Below, in pieces: positions 23,295 to 30,083 of a DNA stretch of 40,637 bases (positions are counted from its first letter, which is position 1; every line of letters starts with the position of its first letter). Origin of the DNA: JAJYVT01 sp036796435 (GTDB lineage: Bacteria > Actinomycetota > Acidimicrobiia > Acidimicrobiales > RAAP-2); the NCBI GenBank assembly GCA_036796435.1, contig DAIRCY010000013.1:1-40637 (forward strand), read 5' to 3'. Under the pieces are notes generated by a model. That model had not been told where the DNA came from, made no database searches, and saw only the letters and a list, made by a program, of their open reading frames with translations. The translations under genes were made by a program, and so were the position numbers.

Positions 23295-23849
23295 CTATCG
23301 CTCGCGCCTCTCCTGTTCGATCGCCCTGGCAAGGAGGATGCGTCCGGGGGATGACTCGTCGAACTCGAGCCGTTTCGTGAGGGTCACGAGCGTGCCGCGT
23401 TCGGGCTCCGATTCGAAGTCCACCCCGTCCATGACCGCGCGGATGAGCGTCAGCCCGCGGCCGCGGATGTCTTCGGGACCTGCCTGTTGCTCGGCGACGG
23501 AGAAGTGGTCGAAGCCCCGCCCCGTGTCGGTGATGCGAAGTTCGCACCGTTCTTCGCCGATGGTGACGCACACTTCGTAGGAGTCGCCGTCACCGGCGTG
23601 TTCGAGCACGTTCGCGCAGGCCTCGGAAAGCGCCAGCTGGACGTCGTAGGCGACGTCGGGGGTCACGCCGATCTCTTCGAGCGCCCGCTGCGCCAGATGA
23701 CGGATCACCGGGACGCTCAGGCGGTATCGCGGGAGCTGCAACGCGAGTGAGATGCGGTGCGCGGGTTGAGCCGGCCCGCGACGCGCGTCGACCGAGTGAC
23801 CCTCCGTGCCGATCCGGTTCTTCGCCTGGTCCATCGTCGCGTCCGTCAT
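23295..23849 (-). CDS. Anti-sigma factor serine kinase, RsbW/SpoIIAB-like (HATPase_c_2)
   Basis: A 184-residue GHKL-type kinase. The N box is AYDVQLALSEACANVLEHAG, the G1 box DTGRGFDHF, and the G2 region RGRGLTLIRAVMDGVDFES. Such proteins bind a sigma factor and release it when an unphosphorylated STAS antagonist takes its place; they inactivate the antagonist by Ser phosphorylation. A STAS protein is encoded divergently at 24017 and an RsbU-type phosphatase at 25418, completing a partner-switching set, but no sigma factor gene lies in the window. The ATG at 23849 fits a predicted transcription start near 23870; an upstream start at 23876 would precede the mRNA start. Confidence 0.88.
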   Translation of the reverse strand: MTDATMDQAKNRIGTEGHSVDARRGPAQPAHRISLALQLPRYRLSVPVIRHLAQRALEEIGVTPDVAYDVQLALSEACANVLEHAGDGDSYEVCVTIGEERCELRITDTGRGFDHFSVAEQQAGPEDIRGRGLTLIRAVMDGVDFESEPERGTLVTLTKRLEFDESSPGRILLARAIEQERRER

Positions 23850-23878
23850 CCCGCCGCAAGGAGCGCCGCGGACCACTC

Positions 23879-23904
23879 ATACCGACGAAACCCACCTGGC
23901 AAAC
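23879..23904 (-). promoter_or_regulatory. SigB/SigF-like promoter of the anti-sigma kinase gene
   Basis: On the minus strand GTTT (23904-23901) is followed after 16 nt by CGGTAT (23884-23879), one mismatch from the GTTT-N16-GGGTAT pattern of the stress/sporulation sigma family (SigB, SigF). The predicted start near 23870 leaves about 20 nt of leader. Autoregulation of an rsbW-like gene by its own sigma factor is common; here it is inferred from the motif alone. Confidence 0.55.
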
Positions 23905-23924
23905 CAGCACACTGCGCGAACTGA

Positions 23925-23954
23925 TTGCACACGAGCGAGCGCCGACGGTATGGT
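23925..23954 (+). promoter_or_regulatory. Candidate housekeeping promoter of the STAS gene
   Basis: TTGCAC (23925-23930), an 18-nt spacer and TATGGT (23949-23954) on the plus strand. Transcription would start near 23962, immediately before the inverted repeat at 23967-23998. The match to consensus is moderate. Confidence 0.4.
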
Positions 23955-23966
23955 GAGCCGAGGACG

Positions 23967-23998
23967 CCTGAACCCTCGTGACAAGACGAGGGTTCGGG
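23967..23998 (+). promoter_or_regulatory. 13-bp inverted repeat (hairpin) in the STAS gene leader
   Basis: GAACCCTCGT (23970-23979) and ACGAGGGTTC (23986-23995) are perfect complements around the loop GACAAG. The stem extends by one G-T and two C-G pairs to 23967/23998. It lies at the predicted 5' end of the transcript and ends 18 nt before the GTG at 24017. There is no T-run, so a terminator is unlikely; an operator or an RNA stability or translation element is possible. Confidence 0.7.
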
Positions 23999-24016
23999 CG
24001 CCGGGCGGAGGGGCCC

Positions 24017-24328
24017 GTGGGAGGGGACTTCTTCAGCTTCGACGTGGTCGAGACCCGTCGGGGGCCGGTCTTCGCACTCCGGGGCGAGCTCGACGTCGCC
24101 CACGCCGAAGAGCTCCGGCTCGCGCTCACGAGCGTCGCCGAGGGCTCAGTCGTCGTGGTGGACCTGTCGGAGCTCACCTTCATCGACTCGTCTGGGCTGA
24201 CAGCCCTCGTTCATGCTCGCAACAAGCTCGCGGCTACAGGAGCCGTGCTGCAGGTGAGGGGAGCGAGGGGCAACGTGAAACACGTCTTCCAGATCGCGGG
24301 CCTCACAAGGTTGCTCGTGGCAGGATGA
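24017..24328 (+). CDS. STAS-domain anti-sigma factor antagonist (RsbV/SpoIIAA-like)
   Basis: A 103-residue STAS protein: VFALRGELDVAHAEELRLAL, then VVVVDLSELTFIDSSGLTAL, where the Ser pair in DSSGL includes the expected phosphorylation site, and NVKHVFQIAGLTRLL at the end. It should bind the RsbW-like kinase when unphosphorylated and free the sigma factor. The GTG at 24017 is preferred over the GTG at 23978: it has GGAGGGG a few bases upstream, gives the family length, and the earlier codon lies inside the hairpin at 23967-23998. Divergent from the kinase gene. Confidence 0.88.
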   Translation: MGGDFFSFDVVETRRGPVFALRGELDVAHAEELRLALTSVAEGSVVVVDLSELTFIDSSGLTALVHARNKLAATGAVLQVRGARGNVKHVFQIAGLTRLLVAG

Positions 24329-24390
24329 TCCCTCGCCGTGGTTCGCGGGCCGGCGCAGCGTCCGAAAGTACAGTCGGAGCGTCGCAGCGA

Positions 24391-24464
24391 GCCCCCGTGG
24401 CCGAGTGGACTTAGGCAACGGACTTCTAATCCGTTCTACGTAGGTTCGAATCCTACCGGGGGCG
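24391..24464 (+). tRNA. tRNA-Arg (anticodon TCT)
   Basis: Acceptor stem GCCCCCG (24391-24397) pairs with CGGGGGC (24457-24463), and the discriminator is G. The D-arm is GCCGAGTGGACTTAGGC. The anticodon stem ACGGA/TCCGT encloses CTTCTAA, giving TCT. The T-arm is GTAGGTTCGAATCCTAC. CCA is not encoded. The last 12 bases overlap the end of a minus-strand gene. Confidence 0.94.
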
Positions 24465-24749
24465 CCGGCCGTCGCTGTCGTCGCGCCGATTCAGCTCGAT
24501 CAGGTAGCGCTGCTCTTCGCTTCCATCGACGAAGAAGCGCTCGATGGAGTGGAAGCCTTCGCCCGTCCGCAGAATCCGCTCGGCGGTCGTCAGCGACGCG
24601 AGCAACGCCTCGATGCCGGCGGCGTCTGCGAGCTCCTCCGCACGCCGCCTGAGCTCGTCGGTCACGACGGCACCCTCGGAGAGCACCGCGGCGAGTGCCT
24701 CGACGACGTCCCTGTAGTCGCGGGGCGGCTCGCCAGTCATCTCGTTCAC
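24453..24749 (-). CDS. Hypothetical small acidic helical protein
   Basis: A 98-residue protein of unknown function, not matched to any family I recognise. It is rich in Glu, Ala and Leu and looks all-helical: DYRDVVEALAAVLSEGAVV, then DELRRRAEELADAAGIEALL and FHSIERFFVDGSEEQRYLIE. The GTG at 24749 (VNEMTGEPP) has GGAG about 10 nt upstream and is preferred; an ATG 9 nt later is possible. Codon use fits its neighbours, which supports a real gene. Its 3' end overlaps the 3' end of tRNA-Arg on the other strand by 12 bp. Confidence 0.6.
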   Translation of the reverse strand: MNEMTGEPPRDYRDVVEALAAVLSEGAVVTDELRRRAEELADAAGIEALLASLTTAERILRTGEGFHSIERFFVDGSEEQRYLIELNRRDDSDGRRPR

Positions 24750-24861
24750 TGTTGCACGTCTCCTCGAAGCCGCCATTCGTTCAAGGGACCCGCCCGACGA
24801 AGAAACCGGGTGCGGAGCCGTGCCGAGCGTAGGCTCGCGGAGACGAGCGGAGGGAGGTCCG

Positions 24862-25413
24862 GTGACCGAGACGAGCGGTGGCGAGGTGCCGTCGGCCGAT
24901 CTCGCGCCCGGAGGGCCCCCGTCCGCCCTGGCGCCCGTCACGCAAGGGGGGGACGTCGCCAACTGGTGGAGCCGCACCTCGAGCCTCCTCACCGAGCGTG
25001 CGCAGGACATCGTGTCCTCGCTGGTGGCCGCGTTCCTGATCCTCCTTGCGGCGACGATCCTCATCGCCGCCGTCGTGGACTTCTTTCCCACCGCGCACCG
25101 CCACGGCCTCACCGTGGCAGCGACCGACTTCCTCGACAGGGTGCTCCTCGTGTTGATCCTCGTCGAGATCGTCCACACCGTCGTCTTGTCCCTTCGCGCG
25201 CACGCGCTCGCGGCCCAGCCTTTCCTCGTGGTTGGCCTCGTGGCTGTGATCCGGAAGATCCTCTTCGCCCTCGGGAGCCAACAGAAGCTGAGCACCGATA
25301 CCCTCGCGCTGTACATCGCGATGGTGGCGGTCTTCGTCGCCGCGCTCGTCGCCGTCGAGGTGTATGGCGGCCGTCGCAGACCCAAAGGGTCCGACGACCT
25401 CGGCGTGCACTGA
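24862..25413 (+). CDS. PsiE-like (phosphate-starvation-inducible E family) membrane protein
   Basis: A 183-residue membrane protein. After a polar 45-residue N-terminus there are four hydrophobic segments: SLVAAFLILLAATILIAAVV, DRVLLVLILVEIVHTVVLSL, PFLVVGLVAVIRKILFAL and ALYIAMVAVFVAALVAVEVY. The spacing, and the conserved VEIVHTV and VAVIRKIL segments, fit the PsiE/PF06146 family, whose function is not established. The GTG at 24862 follows GGAGGGAGG. It converges on the RsbU-like gene with 4 bp between stops. Confidence 0.78.
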   Translation: MTETSGGEVPSADLAPGGPPSALAPVTQGGDVANWWSRTSSLLTERAQDIVSSLVAAFLILLAATILIAAVVDFFPTAHRHGLTVAATDFLDRVLLVLILVEIVHTVVLSLRAHALAAQPFLVVGLVAVIRKILFALGSQQKLSTDTLALYIAMVAVFVAALVAVEVYGGRRRPKGSDDLGVH

Positions 25414-25417
25414 CGCC

Positions 25418-26632
25418 CTAGTCAGCTGCAAGCAGCCGCACGGCGATCAGCGCGATGTCATCCCCGACGGGTCCGGCCGCCTTGCGGTTTGCGAGCAACC
25501 CGTCCAGCAACCGGTCTGGTGCGTCGGGGCCGGCGCCGAGCGAGATGGCGATGTGTGCGAGGAGGCGATCGAGGCTGACGTCGAGCGGCTCGTCCCGCCG
25601 CTCGATCAGCCCGTCGCTGTACAGAAGGACCATGTCCCCTGGCGACAGTGTGCGATGGTCGAGGACCACGGGGTGCCCGACACCGGCGCCGAGCGGAGGG
25701 GACTGGTGCCCCGACAGCAGCTCCACCCCGCCGCTCGCGTGGACGACGATCGGCGGCAGGTGCCCGGCCGACGCCCAGCGGAAGCCGCCGCGCGGGTCGA
25801 GACGGGCGCAGACGGCGGTCGCGAAGTAACCGGCGGGCTCGCAGAGCCGGTGCAGCTGGGTGATCAGATCGTCGGGGACCCGGCTGTGGAGCCGGAACGC
25901 CCGCATTGCGCTGCGGAGCTCGCCCATGCGTGCCGCCGCTTCGACTCCGTGTCCCGCGACGTCGCCGACGCTGAAGGCGAGCTCGTCGGGAGCCATCAGC
26001 TGCGCGTCGTACCAGTCGCCGCCCACGTGCATTCCAGCCGTCGCCGGCAGGTAGCGCGCGGCTATGCGGAACCACCGGTCGCTGGGCAGGCCGTGCGGGA
26101 GCAGCGACTCTTGGAGCCTGCGCGACACGCGCTCGGACTGCTCGTGGAGCTCTGCCGACGAGAGGCCGATCGCGAGCGAGCTCGCGATGTGGTGGAGATA
26201 GGCGAGCTCGGATGCGGAGGGACCCTGCGGCCCTTCGAGCACGACGCGCAGCGAGCCGATGGTCACGCCGTTCCCGACGAGCGGGACCACCACCCACGAG
26301 AGGTCCCGGAGCGGGTCCTTCACCGCCGCCGCCTGCCCGCTGGCCGCCTCGTCGGCGCCGAGATCCTCAGCCGGATCGCTCAGGTCCAATCGTTCAGGAT
26401 CCACGACGCGGCTCAAGGTGACGAGCTCCAACTCGTCGTCGCCCGGATCGCACACGTCGATGCGGCATCCGACGGCAACGTCCGCCACCAGGCGGGCGAC
26501 TGCGTTGGCGAGGGATCCTCGGCTGTTCGACGCGCGGAGGGGGGAAAGCGCAGCCGCCACCTGCTCGAGGTGCGCCTGGACCACCGGCGTCTCGAGCTGA
26601 GCGGATATCGACTGGAATTCTTGAGAATCCAC
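25418..26632 (-). CDS. GAF-like plus PP2C-type phosphatase (RsbU/SpoIIE family)
   Basis: A 404-residue protein. Residues about 20-160 look like a GAF-type sensor (VARLVADVAVGCRIDVCD, then WVVVPLVGNGVTIGSLRVV). A short coiled segment follows (SERVSRRLQESLLPHGLP), then an SpoIIE phosphatase domain: MHVGGDWYDAQ, FSVGDVAGHGVEAAARM, WASAGHLPPIVV, GDMVLLYSDGLIERRDEPLD and PVGDDIALIAVR. The acidic metal ligands (GGDWYD, GDVAGHG, GDDIAL) are present. It should dephosphorylate a STAS antagonist such as that at 24017. A strong promoter lies 84-113 bp upstream. The signal sensed by the GAF-like part is unknown. Confidence 0.9.
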   Translation of the reverse strand: MDSQEFQSISAQLETPVVQAHLEQVAAALSPLRASNSRGSLANAVARLVADVAVGCRIDVCDPGDDELELVTLSRVVDPERLDLSDPAEDLGADEAASGQAAAVKDPLRDLSWVVVPLVGNGVTIGSLRVVLEGPQGPSASELAYLHHIASSLAIGLSSAELHEQSERVSRRLQESLLPHGLPSDRWFRIAARYLPATAGMHVGGDWYDAQLMAPDELAFSVGDVAGHGVEAAARMGELRSAMRAFRLHSRVPDDLITQLHRLCEPAGYFATAVCARLDPRGGFRWASAGHLPPIVVHASGGVELLSGHQSPPLGAGVGHPVVLDHRTLSPGDMVLLYSDGLIERRDEPLDVSLDRLLAHIAISLGAGPDAPDRLLDGLLANRKAAGPVGDDIALIAVRLLAAD

Positions 26633-26715
26633 CTTCGACCTCGCTTCGGACGGCCGTCTCTCAGCGGCGCCGCGGGGTCAAGGCGGCAGCAGGCCCGGTG
26701 GGCCGGCTGGAAGGC

Positions 26716-26745
26716 ATTATCAGGGTTGCCGGGCGGGTACGTCAA
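26716..26745 (-). promoter_or_regulatory. Strong housekeeping-type promoter of the RsbU-like gene
   Basis: On the minus strand TTGACG (26745-26740), an 18-nt spacer and GATAAT (26721-26716) each match the sigma-70 consensus at five of six positions. The predicted start near 26709 gives a leader of about 77 nt. The -35 box ends 4 bp from the ATG of the divergent GAF-ANTAR gene, so RNA polymerase bound here would compete with its expression. Confidence 0.65.
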
Positions 26746-26749
26746 CCAC

Positions 26750-27454
26750 ATGCACGTTGAGGAAGCCTCTCTCCAGCGCACGGTCGGACAGCTCGCCCAG
26801 CAGAAGCTCGCCGGCCTGGACTTGCGCAACGCCTGCGAGGTGGTCGTGAACGCCATGCCGGAGCTGTTCGGCGCGGACGGTTCGGGCATCCTCCTCGTCG
26901 ACGACACCCACGTGCTCCGGTACGTGGCGTCGACGGACCCGGGGGCCCAGCTCCTCGAGGCCGTCCAGGAGTCGACCGGCCGCGGTCCGTGCGTCGAAGC
27001 CCTGGTCGAGGACCACCCGGTTGCGGTCGTCGACATGCTCGAGGACGATCGGTGGCCGGACCTCGGGACGCTGCTCGCCTCGAACGGGGTGCGTGCGGTG
27101 CTCGGAATGCCCGTCCGTGTCGGGGGGATCGCCGTCGGCAGCCTCAACGTCTACTCGGTCGAACCGAGGACGTGGGACCAGAGCGACCACTCGGCCCTTG
27201 CGACGATCGAGTTCCTCATCGAGCGGTTGCTCACTGGCGCCGTCTTCTCGGAGCGGCAGGGGGAGCTGATCGCCCAGTTGCAACGGGCGCTCGAGGTCCG
27301 CGTCATCGTCGAGCGGGCCGTCGGGGTGCTCATGGCCGTCGAAGAGATCGACGCCGCTGCAGCGTTCGAGCGGGTCCGCCAGTCGGCTCGCTCGGCACGG
27401 CGGTCGGTCCGCGACGTGGCCGCCGACGTGATCCAGTGGCGCAAGCTCCCCTGA
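26750..27454 (+). CDS. GAF-ANTAR protein (putative RNA-binding antiterminator)
   Basis: A 234-residue protein. Residues about 20-165 are a GAF domain (DLRNACEVVVNAMPELFGAD, then RGPCVEALVEDHPVAVVDML and GMPVRVGGIAVGSLNVYS). Residues about 170-232 are an ANTAR domain (GELIAQLQRALEVRVIVERA, GVLMAVEEIDAAAAFERV, ARSARRSVRDVAADVI). ANTAR proteins bind paired hexanucleotide-loop hairpins and prevent early transcription termination; GAF-ANTAR forms are common in actinobacteria. The ATG at 26750 is used. No paired ANTAR-type hairpin target was recognised in the window. Divergent from the RsbU-like gene, sharing its upstream region. Confidence 0.88.
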   Translation: MHVEEASLQRTVGQLAQQKLAGLDLRNACEVVVNAMPELFGADGSGILLVDDTHVLRYVASTDPGAQLLEAVQESTGRGPCVEALVEDHPVAVVDMLEDDRWPDLGTLLASNGVRAVLGMPVRVGGIAVGSLNVYSVEPRTWDQSDHSALATIEFLIERLLTGAVFSERQGELIAQLQRALEVRVIVERAVGVLMAVEEIDAAAAFERVRQSARSARRSVRDVAADVIQWRKLP

Positions 27455-27508
27455 ATCGCCTGGCGCGCCCCGGAGACGCCGGCGCCGAGCGCGTCGACGA
27501 GAGTCGGG

Positions 27509-29983
27509 TCAGCTATTGGCGACGTCGAGCGGCGCCGACCGGGGTACCCCGGTGAGGGCCGTCGCATCAAGCTGCCGTCTCCGGCTCTCCGTGGAGGTGG
27601 AGACGCGCCGCCGTTGACGAAGGCGCGAGCTGTTCCACACCACGAACGCGGAGGAGAGCGCCATCGCGCCACCCGCGATCAGTGGATCGAGCAGGCCGAC
27701 GGCGGCGACGGGAATGGCGACGATGTTGTAGGCGAATGCCCACCAAAGGTTCGTCCGGATCGTCCGGAGGGTGCGGCGCGCGAGGAGGAGCGCGGTCGCC
27801 ACGACCTCGAGGTCGTCGCGGACCACGATGAGGTCGGCGGCGTCGATGGCGACGTCCGTGCCTGATCCGACGGCGAGACCGAGATCGGCGGTTGCGAGCG
27901 CGGGCGCGTCGTTCACCCCATCCCCGACGACGGCGACAGCGTGCCCTTCCTCCTGCAGCCGCCGGACGAATGCGACCTTTTCTCCGGGCAGCGCTTCGGC
28001 GACGACCGCGTCGACTCCGATGGCGTCGCCGACCGCTCGCACGGTCGGAGCGTTGTCCCCTGACACGAGGACGCAGCGGAGCCCCATCGCCTTGAGCGCG
28101 CGCACGGCCCGCGCGGCGCTCGGTCGCAGGGCGTCTGCCACCGCGATGGTCCCGATCGGTGCGCCATCGCGCCGGACCACCACGACCGTCCTCCCCGCCT
28201 CCTCCCACTCGCGCCGGCGGGCCTCGAGCGCGTCCGGGATCCCCGTGCTCCCCGCACGGCCGACCTCGACCGGGTGACCGTCCACGACTCCGGTCGCGCC
28301 GACCCCTGGGACGGCGTGAAACGACGTGACTGGCGCGAGCTCCCGGACGGCCTTCGCGGCGGCGGTGACCGCGCGCGCGATCGGGTGCTCGGAGGCGGCC
28401 TCGAGCGACCCGGCGGTGTGCAGGAGATCGTCTTCGCTCACCCCAGCGACCGTGTCGACGCCGATGACGGCCATCCTGCCCTCGGTGACGGTCCCGGTCT
28501 TGTCGAGGACGACCGTGTCGACCTGTCGGGAGACCTCGAGAGCCTTGTACCCCTTGAAGAAGATGCCCTGTCGGGCGCCGGTACCGGACGCCACGAAGAG
28601 CGCGGCCGGCGTGGCCAGGCCGAGCGCGCACGGGCAGGCGATGATGAGGACGGACAGCGCTGCGTTCACCGCGTCGAGCGAGGACGCACCGGAGGCGAGC
28701 CACCCCGACAGGGTCGCCGCCGCGAGCGCGATGACCACCGGCACGAAGACCGAGGAGATCCTGTCCGCGAGCCGCTGCACCGCCGCCTTCTCGTTTTGCG
28801 CCCGCTCGACGAGATCGAGCATGTGACCGAGCTGCGTGTCGCGGCCAACCTTCGTCGCTCGCACGACGAGCCTGCCCGTGAGCGCGACCGTGCCGCCGGT
28901 CACAGCGTCACCCGGGACGACGTCGACGGGCTGCGACTCGCCGGTCATGAGGCTGCGGTCGACGGCGGACGCGCCGTCGAGGGCGACGCCGTCGGTCGCG
29001 ATCTTCTCACCAGGGCGCACGAGGAAGCGCATGCCCGGGGACAGCGCTGCCACCGGGACCCGCCGCTCTGCGCCGTCCTCGTCGAGCACCGCCACGTCCT
29101 TTGCCCCGAGGGCCGCAAGCGAGCGGAGCGCGTCGCCGCTCCGCTGACGTGACCGGGCTTCGAAGTACCGCCCCGCGAGAAGGAAGGTCGTGACACCGGC
29201 GGCCACGTCGAGGTAGATGGACCCCCCTGAGTGGTGCGTGAGCATGGCGGCGAGGGTGCCCGGGGTGCGGGAGGTGTCCTCGAAGAACATCGCGTAGACC
29301 GACCAGGCGGTCGAGGACACGATCCCGAGCGACACGAGGGTGTCCATGGTCGAGGAGCCGTGCCTGGCGTGGCGCACGGCGGCTTCGTGGAACGGCCATG
29401 CGGCCCAGGTGACGACCGGCGCCGACAGGACGAGCAGGATCCACTGCCATCCGGGCACGCGGGCGGCAGGGAAGAGGGAGAACGCGAGCGAGGTGTCGCA
29501 AAGCGGCATGAAGAGGACCGCGGCGACCACCAGCCGTCGGCGGAGGGAGCGCACGCGGCGGTCGAGCGCCACGTCCCCGGGCACGTGCGCAGTGGAGACA
29601 GCCGACGCCGCGCCCGATGCACCCGCAGCGCCGGACGCCGCGCCGGACTCCGCGCCGGACTCCACAGGGGGCCTCGGATCCGCCAGTAGCTCAGCGGTGT
29701 AGCCCAGTGCCTCGACCTCGCGGACAAGGTCGGATGCGGCGAGCTCTGCGGGCGCATGCACCGCAGCCCGTTCCGTCGCGTAGTTCACCCGGGCGTCCAC
29801 CCCAGCGAGGGTGTTCAGGTGTCGCTCGATCTTCGCTGCGCAAGAGCCGCACGTCATGCCGCCGATCGCGAGGGAGACCGGCGCGGCCGAGCGGTGCCGT
29901 TCCGATTCTCCCGGCGCGACGCGAGGAGGCCGCGGCCGTCGCACGGGCGAGGGAAGGGGAACCGGCTCTTCGGTGAGGCTCAC
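27509..29983 (-). CDS. Copper-translocating P1B-type ATPase
   Basis: An 824-residue heavy-metal ATPase. The N-terminal metal-binding domain has GGMTCGSCAAKIE (Cys45, Cys48). An Ala/Gly/Ser-rich linker (about 105-130) precedes the membrane part. Key motifs: LMTGESQPVDVVPGD in the actuator domain, ACPCALGLATPAALF as the transmembrane CPC, DKTGTVTEG as phosphorylation site, SEHPIARAV (HP motif) and VVGDGVNDAPALATADLG. CPC with the downstream AYNIVAIPVAA and GGAMALSS helices fits Cu(+)-exporting CopA. The start is a GTG without a clear Shine-Dalgarno site, so the first residues are uncertain. No copper regulator or chaperone gene is adjacent. Confidence 0.92.
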   Translation of the reverse strand: MSLTEEPVPLPSPVRRPRPPRVAPGESERHRSAAPVSLAIGGMTCGSCAAKIERHLNTLAGVDARVNYATERAAVHAPAELAASDLVREVEALGYTAELLADPRPPVESGAESGAASGAAGASGAASAVSTAHVPGDVALDRRVRSLRRRLVVAAVLFMPLCDTSLAFSLFPAARVPGWQWILLVLSAPVVTWAAWPFHEAAVRHARHGSSTMDTLVSLGIVSSTAWSVYAMFFEDTSRTPGTLAAMLTHHSGGSIYLDVAAGVTTFLLAGRYFEARSRQRSGDALRSLAALGAKDVAVLDEDGAERRVPVAALSPGMRFLVRPGEKIATDGVALDGASAVDRSLMTGESQPVDVVPGDAVTGGTVALTGRLVVRATKVGRDTQLGHMLDLVERAQNEKAAVQRLADRISSVFVPVVIALAAATLSGWLASGASSLDAVNAALSVLIIACPCALGLATPAALFVASGTGARQGIFFKGYKALEVSRQVDTVVLDKTGTVTEGRMAVIGVDTVAGVSEDDLLHTAGSLEAASEHPIARAVTAAAKAVRELAPVTSFHAVPGVGATGVVDGHPVEVGRAGSTGIPDALEARRREWEEAGRTVVVVRRDGAPIGTIAVADALRPSAARAVRALKAMGLRCVLVSGDNAPTVRAVGDAIGVDAVVAEALPGEKVAFVRRLQEEGHAVAVVGDGVNDAPALATADLGLAVGSGTDVAIDAADLIVVRDDLEVVATALLLARRTLRTIRTNLWWAFAYNIVAIPVAAVGLLDPLIAGGAMALSSAFVVWNSSRLRQRRRVSTSTESRRRQLDATALTGVPRSAPLDVANS

Positions 29984-30083
29984 CGTGGATCAGCGCTGCG
30001 CTCTGTGGTGGTCGGCCGTCGTGGGCATCCTGTTGGCCATTCTCCCCGCGCCGGAGGGGCGGCACACCTCGCGCGGTCGTCGG

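Noticed and set aside
23967..23998. ANTAR target RNA (hexanucleotide loop) in front of the STAS gene
   Set aside because: The loop is six bases, but it is single rather than paired and lacks A at position 1 and G at position 4, which define ANTAR targets.
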